Shown: positions 51,092-59,609, counted from the stretch's first letter. The stretch is 64,000 bases of DNA from Aldehydirespirator sp965220645 (GCA_965220645.1 OZ244836.1:558001-622000), one strand, 5' to 3'. Notes: a model not told the origin generated them from the sequence alone. Program-made: numbers and translations.

Positions 51092-52710
51092 GTGTCCGTT
51101 GGGAGCGGTTCGCCGGCGACACGTCATCCTTTGCGGTTAGGCTTGCCTTCCACCACGATCCGGACCACGGTGAAGCGGCTTCGCCGGAGATGGCCGAGAG
51201 TTGGGGGGCGTTCCAGATCTGGGTTCGCGGGGTGAACCTGTGCGCTCACGTGGATAGTGGCGAGACGCTGCAGTTCTCCCACTGGTATCTCCTTCCCGTC
51301 CTTGAGTGGCTCAGCGCGAATTGGGATCCCCTCCTCCACGAGGAGCGACCGCCCTCCGGCCGGCGATCGGCTACTTCCGCGGCTGAGGTGGGTGGGACGG
51401 CCTCATCGATGGCCTTCGCCTCTTACTACGACATGGGCGCCGATGGCTCGGGTTCTCCCTCACGCCAAGATGATCATGCCCCGTCGCACCGCGCGAAGGC
51501 CGCGCTCTCGCGCCGCGAGGAGCATGAGGAGCATTACGAATGGAATCAGCGTCACGCGCTGCGAGCCGCTCGTGGTGGCGGTGTCGTTCCTGACGTGCAC
51601 TTTCGGCGAGTCCGAGACCAGGTGGAGATCTCCTGGGCGGCTACACCGCTGGCTGGTGCCGAGAATGTTGACTTCTTGTCGTATCGAGGTACCGAATACG
51701 TGGCGCCAAGCACTGTGGCGGGGCCTCTGTTTGAGGTTCTGGCTTGCGCGGCGGAATGGCTGCACAAGCGGCTGCCGGCATCAGAGCGCTGCAGAGCCCT
51801 TGTCGACTCGGTCGCAGCGCTGAGGTCGCCCGAGCGGGTAGACGAACGCACCGCGTGGATCGCCGGTCTTGGGACGGCTCGTGAACGCGTCGTCGCACGC
51901 TGGGAGCAGCTCCGAGATCTCAGTGCGTCGCTGGGCAGCAAGGGGGCCTTCGAGGCGGTCTTCAGCTCTCAACAGTCGAATGACGTTGTTCTCGATGGAA
52001 GTTGCGAAGCTGCGCTCCTGTTCGGTTCGGTCAGTCCCACGATCACGCTGGAGGACGCCGAGAATCTGGCGAGGCTCTTGCTTGGGGCGTACGAGCCGTC
52101 GCCGGTTGACGGTCTCGCACATTTGGCCGTGGACGAGCCCATCGATGGGTTACTGCCGCCGTGGCGCCACGGCTACCTCCTTGCCGACGAACTGCTCGAC
52201 GAGATCTCGGATGAGCACATCGGGGGGAGCGTCGATGTCGAGGAATGCTTGCGTCGCTGGAGCGTCCACTTGTCGGAGGTCACTCTCAAGGATCCGAACC
52301 TTCGTGCTGTTGCATTGGTCGGCAGCAACCATGCGCCGTCGATAGTGCTCAATTCCGGCTACCGGTGGGTCGGCTCAGAACCGGTCCGGCGGTTCACGCT
52401 TGCTCACGAACTGTGTCATCTGCTGCATGATCGCTCTCGGGGTGCTCGCGTCGCGATGGCCAGTGGGCCGTGGGCGCCCAGGGCGATCGAGCAGCGTGCC
52501 AACGCTTTTGCAGCGTGGCTTCTAATGCCGCCTGGGTTGTTGGACGATGCGGTTTCCGCCGCTCAAGAACCTGTTGACACGCCTGCGGGCGTCAGGGAGG
52601 TTGCCGACGTTCTTGATGTCAGCCGAGCGACTCTCGTCGAGCACCTCTACAACCGCGGCTACGTCGACTCGGAGGCCCGATACTCGTTGCGCGCCGGCTT
52701 TGGGGAGTGA
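51088..52710 (+). CDS. ImmA/IrrE-family zinc metallopeptidase with large N-terminal domain
   Basis: 540 residues from the ATG at 51088. The C-terminal ~170 residues are an ImmA/IrrE (COG2856) peptidase: HExxH zinc motif TLAHELCHLLHD (His440, Glu441, His444), third ligand probably Glu468 in AIEQRANAFAAWLLMP, and a helix-turn-helix-like end (VREVADVLDVSRATLVEHLYN). The first ~430 residues are much longer than in ImmA or IrrE and lack an Xre-type HTH; notable segments are GAFQIWVRGVNLCAH, FSHWYLLPVLEWL and NWDPLLHEERPP. Codon use is more relaxed at third positions than in neighbouring genes, hinting at transfer. Family members cleave repressors (ImmR, DdrO); the target here is unknown but may be, or be delivered by, the coupled small protein. 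Confidence 0.85.
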   Translation: MSVRWERFAGDTSSFAVRLAFHHDPDHGEAASPEMAESWGAFQIWVRGVNLCAHVDSGETLQFSHWYLLPVLEWLSANWDPLLHEERPPSGRRSATSAAEVGGTASSMAFASYYDMGADGSGSPSRQDDHAPSHRAKAALSRREEHEEHYEWNQRHALRAARGGGVVPDVHFRRVRDQVEISWAATPLAGAENVDFLSYRGTEYVAPSTVAGPLFEVLACAAEWLHKRLPASERCRALVDSVAALRSPERVDERTAWIAGLGTARERVVARWEQLRDLSASLGSKGAFEAVFSSQQSNDVVLDGSCEAALLFGSVSPTITLEDAENLARLLLGAYEPSPVDGLAHLAVDEPIDGLLPPWRHGYLLADELLDEISDEHIGGSVDVEECLRRWSVHLSEVTLKDPNLRAVALVGSNHAPSIVLNSGYRWVGSEPVRRFTLAHELCHLLHDRSRGARVAMASGPWAPRAIEQRANAFAAWLLMPPGLLDDAVSAAQEPVDTPAGVREVADVLDVSRATLVEHLYNRGYVDSEARYSLRAGFGE

Positions 52711-52803
52711 GAAGGTCGCTGGGATCGACTGCGGACGAGGCTGCGCGGGTGCTGTAGAGCAGCAGGGTGCGACGCCGCGAGGGACAGAGAGATAGCGAGG
52801 TCT

Positions 52804-54063
52804 ATGCGAGAACCCCACGGCATAATCGATGTCGACCATCAGGCTCCCGCCTTCATTGCCGACCGCCACCGTCGCTACGCCGAGTTGCGGGGCCGCTGCC
52901 CGGTGGTGTTCAACCAGCACTACGGGGGCTTCTGGATGGTCACCGACTACGAGTCGGTGGCCGCGGTGGCCCGTGACAACGACACCTTCGCCCACAAGTA
53001 CGAGCCCGACTCCGACGACGGGATCTCCTACCACGGCATCTGCGGCATTCCCCGGCCGCCGTATGTGCCCCGCATGGGGGTGTCGGAGATCGACGGGCCC
53101 GAGCACGCGGACCTGCGCCGGGTGCTCAACCCCTACATGACGGCCCGGGTCATCGAGCGTCAACGGCCGAGGATGGAGGCCGTCTCAGCCTGGTTCCTCG
53201 ACCAGATCACCGAAGCCGGCGCCGCCGACCTGGTGCTCGACTACGCCACCCCGGTACCGGCGGTGCTGACCCTTGAGCTGATGGGCATGGAGTCGTCGAA
53301 CTGGAGGCATTACGCCGACTTCTTCCACGCCACCTCCTCCTACGAGCCGTCCGATGAGAGATTCCGGAGCGCGGTGGCCCGCCGTGACGACATGTGGGCC
53401 GAACTGGCTACCTTTGCCGCCTTCCGGCGGGCCAACCCGGCCGACGACGTGACCACCGCCCTGGTGACCGCGGTCATCGACGGGCGCCCCCTGACCGACG
53501 ACGAGATCACCGGGATCATGTGGAACCTGGTGGCCGGCGGTCTCGACACCACGACGTCGCTGGTGTCGTGGGGGTTGCACCACCTCGGCACCCATCCCGC
53601 CGACCGGGCCCGCCTCCTCGACGACCCGGACCTCATCGCGGCCGCGGTGGAGGAGTTCCTGCGCTTCTACAGCCCCAGCGAGACCCTCACCCGCACCGCG
53701 ACCCGCGATGTTGAACTGGGGGGCAGGCAGATCCGCCGGGGCGACGTGGTGTTCATCAGCTGGGTGGCCGCCAACCACGACCCTTCGGTGTTCGAGGGCG
53801 CCGACGATGTGCGCATCGACCGAGCCGTCAACAAGCACCTCGCCTTCGGTCTGGGTGGCCATCGCTGCATCGGCTCGTCGATTGCCCGCATCGAGTCCGA
53901 GCTGATGCTGGGCGACGTGCTGAGGCGCATCGGCGACTATGAGATCGACGCCGACGGTTTCAAGCCCTATCCGGGCAACCTGCTGATGACCGGCGTGGTG
54001 TCGATGCCGGTCACGTTCACGCCAAGCGCCCGAACCGGAGCCGTCGACCCCTTCGCTGCTTGA
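52804..54063 (+). CDS. Cytochrome P450
   Basis: 419 residues. Heme loop AFGLGGHRCIGSSIAR with the proximal Cys; K-helix VEEFLRFYSP (ExxR); I-helix LVAGGLDTTTSLVSWG with Asp-Thr oxygen activation pair. N-terminus without membrane anchor, as usual for actinobacteria. It differs substantially from the other P450 (25738-26949), so it is not a recent duplicate. It stands alone; the last 47 bases overlap the convergent flippase-like gene. Confidence 0.93.
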   Translation: MREPHGIIDVDHQAPAFIADRHRRYAELRGRCPVVFNQHYGGFWMVTDYESVAAVARDNDTFAHKYEPDSDDGISYHGICGIPRPPYVPRMGVSEIDGPEHADLRRVLNPYMTARVIERQRPRMEAVSAWFLDQITEAGAADLVLDYATPVPAVLTLELMGMESSNWRHYADFFHATSSYEPSDERFRSAVARRDDMWAELATFAAFRRANPADDVTTALVTAVIDGRPLTDDEITGIMWNLVAGGLDTTTSLVSWGLHHLGTHPADRARLLDDPDLIAAAVEEFLRFYSPSETLTRTATRDVELGGRQIRRGDVVFISWVAANHDPSVFEGADDVRIDRAVNKHLAFGLGGHRCIGSSIARIESELMLGDVLRRIGDYEIDADGFKPYPGNLLMTGVVSMPVTFTPSARTGAVDPFAA

Positions 54064-55216
54064 TCGGCATTTCCTCGCGCACCAGCACGGTGGCTGCCCA
54101 GACGCCTGGGATGACCGGCAGCCAGAAGGCGAAGACCCGGTGGCCGACCACTCCGAGCAGGGCGACCTCGATCGGCACGCCTACTGCAGCGAGGGTGAAG
54201 GTGGTGGCCGCGTCGACACCACCGGTGGCGATCAGCGGTATGGGAACCGACTGGGCCAGATAGCCGCAGGCGTAGGCGGCGACGATCGCCGCCGGCGAGA
54301 CGGTCACCCCGAAGGCTCGCAGGGCGGCCCACAGACTCACCAAGTCGCCGATCCAGTACAGCAGGCTCCAGGCCAGAAGCCTGTGCCCGTCGGCGGTGCG
54401 GGTGGCGCGGCGAACTCGCGCCGCCGCCGACACCCCCACCGTCAGAGCTCGACGCAGCCGGCCCGGTCCTCCGTACTCGCCCGTGCCGGCTCCTCGTGAA
54501 CGCTGAGTGAACCCCAGAGCCAGGGCGACGATCACGAGGAAGCCTGCGACCCAGCTCAGCGCCATTCCGAGCGGTACCGAAGCATCCAAGATCCCGGCCA
54601 ACCCGCCCAGAAACCCCAGGATGCCGAACACGAAGTAGACGGCGGTGTTCAACGCGATGAGTTCCACCATCGCGTTTCGCTTTGAGAACCCCAGCCGGCG
54701 CAGCACCCAGAACGTGAACGCCATCCCCGCCGCGCCGCCTGCGGCCACGAGCTGAGTGAGCCCGAACCCGGCCAGCGCCACCTTGAGCGAATACCACACG
54801 CCCGGTTGCTCACCAGAGCGGCCGCGGTCGGTGGGACTGTCGGCCACCGACGAGCGGAACGCGCCCGCATAGCCGACGAACACCCCGATCTGGCCCACGG
54901 CGCACAGACCGAGCCAGCCCCAGGATGCACCACTGAGGGTGTCTCCCAGCTCGGTGAAACCGGCCAGACGGCCGATGGCCGCTACGAGCACGGTGGTCAC
55001 GATCGCGGCGCCGCCCACGGCCAGGGCTACCTGACCCGGGCTCAGCGTCCGCAGCGTCTCCAGACGAGTGGCGGCCTGTTCCGACATGGGCTCGACGATC
55101 CCAGCATCAACCGTCTCGGCCAGTGGCTCCGGATATTCGGAGGTCTCGGCGCTAGGCGTGCCGGTGTGTGGCTGCGGATTGCTGGGGTGCTGCGACGGTA
55201 TTGAGTGTTCGTTCAT
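54017..55216 (-). CDS. Flippase-like membrane protein (LPG_synthase_TM/UPF0104 family)
   Basis: 399 residues. A ~65-residue acidic, disordered-looking N-terminus (PSNPQPHTGTPSAETSE) is followed by about eight hydrophobic segments (VALAVGGAAIVTTVLVAAIG; LGLCAVGQIGVFVGYAGAF; LNTAVYFVFGILGFLGGL, and so on). IPLIATGGVDAATTFTLAAVGVPIEVALLGVVGHR is the family signature near the end. The family includes the flippase domain of MprF and YbhN-type lipid-associated proteins. It is the last gene of a three-gene minus-strand cassette with an acyltransferase and a PAP2 phosphatase (4-base overlaps), so transport or remodelling of a phospholipid or glycolipid is likely. Confidence 0.8.
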   Translation of the reverse strand: MNEHSIPSQHPSNPQPHTGTPSAETSEYPEPLAETVDAGIVEPMSEQAATRLETLRTLSPGQVALAVGGAAIVTTVLVAAIGRLAGFTELGDTLSGASWGWLGLCAVGQIGVFVGYAGAFRSSVADSPTDRGRSGEQPGVWYSLKVALAGFGLTQLVAAGGAAGMAFTFWVLRRLGFSKRNAMVELIALNTAVYFVFGILGFLGGLAGILDASVPLGMALSWVAGFLVIVALALGFTQRSRGAGTGEYGGPGRLRRALTVGVSAAARVRRATRTADGHRLLAWSLLYWIGDLVSLWAALRAFGVTVSPAAIVAAYACGYLAQSVPIPLIATGGVDAATTFTLAAVGVPIEVALLGVVGHRVFAFWLPVIPGVWAATVLVREEMPIKQRRGRRLRFGRLA

Positions 55217-55872
55217 CGCGTCGCGATCCGCGCTGCGGCACCGAGAGCGGCCCCGGTGATCACGTCGAGGGTGTAGTGGTTTCCGGTGGCAACTACCACT
55301 GCCGCCACCGCAGCCGGGTAGACGACCCCGACGGCACGCATCAGCGGATTGCGGGCAGAGCGGGCCATCCCGAGCCCCGTCACCACCGCAAAGGCCACAT
55401 GATGGCTGGGCGTGGCCGCGATCGGGTTGTACAGCTTCACCAGCGTCTGGTGCTCAAGGTCGATGCCCCGGTCGCTGAGCGTGTCGACCTGGTCGTTGCG
55501 GCTGCGGGGAGGGGCGGTGGGAAGGGCCAGGAACAGCGGCAGGGCACCGGCGTAAGCCGCCACGACGGCCCGCCGCTCCCGGACGAAGGCGGGGCTGCGA
55601 CGGTGGTGGAGAACGATCAGCCAGCCGACGCTGAAACCCAGGTTGCCGACCGCGTACCCCAAGTTGAGCACGTCGACGAGCCGGCGGTGGCGCAGCGCCA
55701 CTCGCTGGACGGCGGGCTCAATGCGCAGACCGAGACGCTCCTCGAGGGCTACGACCCGATCAGCGTTGCGGGCGGCCCGCCGCCGACCCCGGTCATTCCA
55801 CACCAGCCGGCGCACACCGAAATAGCCCCCTACGCACGCCGCTCCGATGGCGAACTCCCGGAGGATCTTCAT
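55213..55872 (-). CDS. PAP2-family phosphatase (integral membrane)
   Basis: 219 residues from the ATG at 55872 (MKILREFAIGAACVGG), overlapping the acyltransferase stop by four bases; a longer open frame upstream is antiphase. Phosphatidic-acid phosphatase/Aur1-like fold: TPSHHVAFAVVTGLG (motif C2, PSGH-type with His for Gly) and VATGNHYTLDVITGAALG (motif C3 with the catalytic His and Asp). Motif C1 is in the ALPTAPPRSR region. About six hydrophobic helices. Likely a lipid-phosphate phosphatase or phosphoinositol/inositol-phosphate lipid transferase; the neighbouring acyltransferase and flippase-like genes favour a membrane-lipid role. Confidence 0.83.
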   Translation of the reverse strand: MKILREFAIGAACVGGYFGVRRLVWNDRGRRRAARNADRVVALEERLGLRIEPAVQRVALRHRRLVDVLNLGYAVGNLGFSVGWLIVLHHRRSPAFVRERRAVVAAYAGALPLFLALPTAPPRSRNDQVDTLSDRGIDLEHQTLVKLYNPIAATPSHHVAFAVVTGLGMARSARNPLMRAVGVVYPAAVAAVVVATGNHYTLDVITGAALGAAARIATR

Positions 55873-56855
55873 TCCGGCTGTTCTTTCTGCGGCTGCGCTT
55901 GGCCGGGCGTGTCGATCCAATGAAGGGGGGCGGCCATCGACCAGTGGTCAGGGTTGGCCCTGATCGCGTCGGACCAGCGATTCGCCAGCTTCTGAAGCAC
56001 GGCCTGCTCACCGGCCCTGCCCGCCTCCGGCAGCGGCGGCTCGATCGGGGGGTCCATCGTTGCCTTCCACCGGCGGGGACCGAGCGGCAGCACAGTGAAC
56101 GAGATGATGGGGGAGCCTGCGAGCCGGGCCAGTGCGGCCACGCCGGCCGCCAGTTGCATGTCGCTGTCCAGGAAGCGGACTTGGTGGGAGTGCCCGGCGA
56201 ACTCGCTGTTGTCGCCGAGCAGCAGCACCGCCTCGCCAGCCTGGAGGCGCCGCACGCTGCGCAGGGCCGCCGCCTGCCGGTACATCACCCTCAGCCCGAC
56301 CCCGGCCCGTACGTGCTCGATGGCCCAGGCGATCCAGTTGTCGGCCACTATCACATTGGTGGGCACCGAAACCTTCTCTCCTGGGATGGCGGTGGCCACT
56401 TCCCATCCGCCCAGGTGGGTGCCGGCGAGGATCAGGCCCCGGCCCTCGCTGGCCGCGGCGTCGACGTAATGCCAGTTCTCGTAGACGACCGTGTCCAGAA
56501 ATTTCCGGGGTCGACCTATGGCCCAGAGCAGGTCGGCCGCGGCGTGGGACTCGTTGATCATCACTTGGCGCACGATGTGTCGGACCTTCGGATCGTCGGG
56601 GGGCGCCCCGACGGCGTGGCACAGGTTGGCGGCCAGATCTCGGCGCCTCTTGGGCCGCAGGGCCCACTGGATGTTGCCGCCCAGCGCAGCCAGCCCGTGC
56701 GCCAACCGGACCGGGAGGCGCGACCCGATCCAGGCCGCACCGTCGATGACTCGTGCCAGCGCGATCGCAAAGCGCCGCAGGATCCAGACCCGCAACAACG
56801 CCAGTGGCGGCTTGGTGAGCCGTAGAGACTCGTCGACGTCGGAACACCGCAGCAT
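55869..56855 (-). CDS. LPLAT-family acyltransferase (PatA/HtrB-like)
   Basis: 328 residues. The LpxL/HtrB/PatA-type motif H-x4-E is seen in LAGTHLGGWEVATA (~143), followed by VRAGVGLRVMYRQAAALRSVRRLQAGEAVLLLGDNS, with the second family block. One N-terminal amphipathic stretch suggests peripheral membrane binding. Actinobacteria lack lipid A; the studied relative in them is PatA, which acylates phosphatidylinositol mannosides. It is first in a cassette with PAP2 phosphatase and flippase-like genes, so acylation of a PI-derived or other glycolipid is inferred. Confidence 0.85.
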   Translation of the reverse strand: MLRCSDVDESLRLTKPPLALLRVWILRRFAIALARVIDGAAWIGSRLPVRLAHGLAALGGNIQWALRPKRRRDLAANLCHAVGAPPDDPKVRHIVRQVMINESHAAADLLWAIGRPRKFLDTVVYENWHYVDAAASEGRGLILAGTHLGGWEVATAIPGEKVSVPTNVIVADNWIAWAIEHVRAGVGLRVMYRQAAALRSVRRLQAGEAVLLLGDNSEFAGHSHQVRFLDSDMQLAAGVAALARLAGSPIISFTVLPLGPRRWKATMDPPIEPPLPEAGRAGEQAVLQKLANRWSDAIRANPDHWSMAAPLHWIDTPGQAQPQKEQPE

Positions 56856-57006
56856 CGCCCGACATTATCCCTGCCGTGCCCTGCAAACCCCGGAGAATGC
56901 GGGCCGGCTGCCTGCTAGAGGCCGAGCGGATAGGCGCGCGATTCGCGCACAAATCAGCGGGCGCGCAGGGAGGCCGTGGCCCGAGCGGCCCGTGAGCGGA
57001 GCGAAC

Positions 57007-58197
57007 ATGAGCGGGGGACACAACTCCACTACGCGAGGCCCTCACCACCTGGCCGCGCTGCCTGTAGGTTCAGCCGCCGTGAGCCGTCCGATTGGCAGAG
57101 AACCGCAGCGCTCCTCAGCGAACCACACCGACGAGTCCGATCCCGACGTTGGGCGCACTGCGGGCTTGGTCGATCCGGAGCGTCTCGGTGCCTGGATGGA
57201 CGATCAGGGCCTGGCTGGTGCGGGGGAGCCGTTGTCGCTGCGGTTCATCTCCGGAGGGGCGTCCAACGAGATCTTCGAGGTGAGCCGGGGCGGTCACCGG
57301 TGGGCGCTGCGCCGCCCGCCGAGGCGGGTGCCGCCCGGACGCAACCAGACGATGATGCGCGAGTACCGCATCCTGGCTGCGCTCGACGGCACCGACGTGC
57401 CTCATGCCCGGGCCGCCGGGGCCTGCGACGACACCGAGGTGCTGGGGGCGGCCTTCTACCTGATGGACTTTGTGGACGGGTGGTCGCCGATCAGCGAGCC
57501 GGAGTGGCCCGAGCCGTTCTTCTCGGACCTCACGGCCCGCGCCGGTTTGGCCTACGAGTTGGTGGAGGCCATCGCCCGGCTATCTCGGGTGGACTGGAGA
57601 GTCAGGGGCCTGGAGGGGCTGGGGCGGCCCGACGGCTTCCACGAGCGCCAGGTGGACCGCTGGTACGCGCATCTGGAGCGGTTCCGGTTCCGGGACATCC
57701 CCGGGCTGGATGAGGCGGGGGACTGGTTGCGGGGGCGAAAGCCCCGCAGCTACGAGCCGGGGATCATGCACGGCGACTACCAGTTCGCCAACGTGATGTT
57801 CCACCACGGCGCTCCGGCCCGGATGGCCGCCATCGTGGACTGGGAGATGGGAACGGTCGGCGATCCGCTCCTGGACTTGGCCTGGGTGGTGATGGGCTGG
57901 CCGGACGACACCGGGGCGAGTGGCGCCGGGCGGCGGGTCAGCGGATACGTCGACTACACGGGCATGCCGGGGCGGGACGACCTGCTGGAGCGGTACGCGT
58001 CGGTGTCGGGCCGCGACGTCGACGAGATCGACTACTACGTGATCCTGGCCCGGTTCAAGATGGCCATCGTGCTGGAGGGCGGCTACGCGCGGTTCGTGGC
58101 CGGCGGGGCCGACAATCCCAAGATGGAGGCGTTCGGCGCGGTAGTGCTCGACATGGCCGAGGCCGCAGCCGAGCTGGCCCGCACCACCAACCTCTAG
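57007..58197 (+). CDS. Aminoglycoside phosphotransferase (APH/ACAD10-like) kinase-fold protein
   Basis: 396 residues from the ATG at 57007 (GGAG five bases upstream); a GTG at 57079 would remove 24 residues and is possible. Protein-kinase-like fold: LRFISGGASNEIFEVSRGGHRWALRRPP (nucleotide loop and Lys/Arg), catalytic HGDYQFANVMFHH (HxDxxxxN), and the metal motif IVDWEMGTVGDPLLDLAWV. This branch is fused to or encoded beside acyl-CoA dehydrogenases (ACAD10/11 type), which phosphorylate hydroxyacyl-CoA before elimination; an acyl-CoA dehydrogenase indeed follows. The two are likely partners in hydroxy-acid degradation. The intergenic region with the next gene contains the second inverted repeat. 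Confidence 0.86.
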   Translation: MSGGHNSTTRGPHHLAALPVGSAAVSRPIGREPQRSSANHTDESDPDVGRTAGLVDPERLGAWMDDQGLAGAGEPLSLRFISGGASNEIFEVSRGGHRWALRRPPRRVPPGRNQTMMREYRILAALDGTDVPHARAAGACDDTEVLGAAFYLMDFVDGWSPISEPEWPEPFFSDLTARAGLAYELVEAIARLSRVDWRVRGLEGLGRPDGFHERQVDRWYAHLERFRFRDIPGLDEAGDWLRGRKPRSYEPGIMHGDYQFANVMFHHGAPARMAAIVDWEMGTVGDPLLDLAWVVMGWPDDTGASGAGRRVSGYVDYTGMPGRDDLLERYASVSGRDVDEIDYYVILARFKMAIVLEGGYARFVAGGADNPKMEAFGAVVLDMAEAAAELARTTNL

Positions 58198-58209
58198 CGC
58201 CGCTTCTCC

Positions 58210-58256
58210 AAATTGATGTAGTTGTTTCCCTCTGAGGTGCACAACTACGTCAATTT
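58210..58256. promoter_or_regulatory. 47-bp inverted repeat, copy 2, upstream of an acyl-CoA dehydrogenase gene
   Basis: Arms AAATTGATGTAGTTGT (58210-58225) and ACAACTACGTCAATTT (58241-58256) pair over 16 bases with one G:T position; the loop is 15 bases (TTCCCTCTGAGGTGC). Arm sequence, arm length and loop length all match copy 1 at 34684-34730, and the loops share a CTGAGG/TGTGAGG-GC end. It ends 29 bases before the dehydrogenase ATG, against 28 in copy 1. The constant distance argues for a regulatory element rather than a random repeat. Confidence 0.88.
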
Positions 58257-58285
58257 CGGGCTGAGGGCCGCCTACCGTGGGGTCC

Positions 58286-59593
58286 ATGGCCATTGATTTC
58301 TCCGTCGAGCCGGAGTTCCAGACGAAGCTCGACTGGATGGACCGGTTCGTCGGCGAGGAGGTGGAGCCGCTCGACCTGTACTTCCGTGACACGGTCAGCC
58401 CCTTCGACCGCAACAACGCCACCGCCAACGCCCTGGTGCGCCCGCTGCAGCGCCAGGTGCAGGAGCAGGGCCTGTGGGCCTGCCACCTCGGCCCGGAGCT
58501 GGGCGGCCCCGGCTACGGCCAGGTGAGGCTGGCCCTGATGAACGAGATCCTGGGACGGTCGCTGTGGGGCCAGATCGTGTTCGGCTGCCAGGCCCCCGAC
58601 TCGGGCAACGCCGAGATCCTGGCCCACTACGGCACCGACGCCCAGCGCGAGCGGTACCTGAAGCCGCTGCTGGCCGGGGAGATCTCGTCCACCTACTCGA
58701 TGACGGAACCCCAGGGCGGGTCCGATCCCAACTACTTCACCTGCCGGGCGGTGCGGGACGGCGACGAGTGGGTCATCAACGGCGAGAAATGGTTCGCCTC
58801 CAACTTCCGCTACTCGACGTTCCTGATCGTGATGGTGATCACCAATCCCGACGTGCCGGTGTACCGGGGTTCGTCGATGATCCTGGTGCCGTCGGACGCG
58901 GAGGGCCTCGAGGTGGTGCGAGATGTGGGCCTGGGCTCGGAGCCTCTGGGGGAGGGCGACCACCCACACCTGCGGTTCAACGACGTGCGGGTTCCGGCCG
59001 AGAACCTGCTGGGTGAGGAGGGCACCGGGTTCAAGATCGCCCAGACCCGCCTGGGCGGGGGCCGGGTGCATCACGCCATGCGGTCGGTGGGTACGGCCCA
59101 GCGGGCGCTGGACATGATGTGCGAGCGGGTGCTGTCGCGCGAGACGAAGGGCTCGCTGATCGCCGAGAAACAGTCGATCCAGCACTGGATCGCCGACTCG
59201 TGGGTGCAGATCCAGCAGTTCCGCCTCCAGGTGCTGCACTGCGCCTGGCTGATCGACACGGTGGGCGACTACGCCAAGATCCGCCAGCACATCGCCGGAA
59301 TCAAGGTGGCCACGCCCAAGGTGCTGATCGATGTGGTGTACCGGGCCATGCACGCCCACGGTTCGCTGGGAGTGTCCAACCAGATGCCGCTGGCGCAAAT
59401 GTGGATGGCGGGACCGGTGCTGGGCATCGCCGACGGCCCCACCGAGGTCCACAAGGACACCATCGCCAAGCAGGTGCTCAAGGGCTGCAAGCCCGCCGAC
59501 GGGCTGTACCCGTCGATGCATCTGCCGACGCGGATCGAGGCGGCCCGGGCCCATATCGAGGCCCGCCTGGAGCACGAGATCTCGAACCTCTGA
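58286..59593 (+). CDS. Acyl-CoA dehydrogenase (ACAD10/11-like)
   Basis: 435 residues from the ATG at 58286 (MAIDFSVEPEFQT); a GTG three codons earlier is possible. FAD enzyme with DSGNAEILAHYGTDAQRERYL, YSMTEPQGGSDPNYFTCRAV, and the C-terminal MAGPVLGIADGPTEVHKDTIAKQVLK signature typical of the ACAD10/11 branch (PTEVHKDTIAK in place of TDEIQR). The upstream APH-like kinase gene supports a kinase-dehydrogenase pair as in ACAD10/11 systems that handle 4-hydroxyacyl-CoAs. Preceded by the 47-bp inverted repeat, which may control it. Confidence 0.92.
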   Translation: MAIDFSVEPEFQTKLDWMDRFVGEEVEPLDLYFRDTVSPFDRNNATANALVRPLQRQVQEQGLWACHLGPELGGPGYGQVRLALMNEILGRSLWGQIVFGCQAPDSGNAEILAHYGTDAQRERYLKPLLAGEISSTYSMTEPQGGSDPNYFTCRAVRDGDEWVINGEKWFASNFRYSTFLIVMVITNPDVPVYRGSSMILVPSDAEGLEVVRDVGLGSEPLGEGDHPHLRFNDVRVPAENLLGEEGTGFKIAQTRLGGGRVHHAMRSVGTAQRALDMMCERVLSRETKGSLIAEKQSIQHWIADSWVQIQQFRLQVLHCAWLIDTVGDYAKIRQHIAGIKVATPKVLIDVVYRAMHAHGSLGVSNQMPLAQMWMAGPVLGIADGPTEVHKDTIAKQVLKGCKPADGLYPSMHLPTRIEAARAHIEARLEHEISNL

Positions 59594-59609
59594 GGCGGGG
59601 AGGCAAGGG

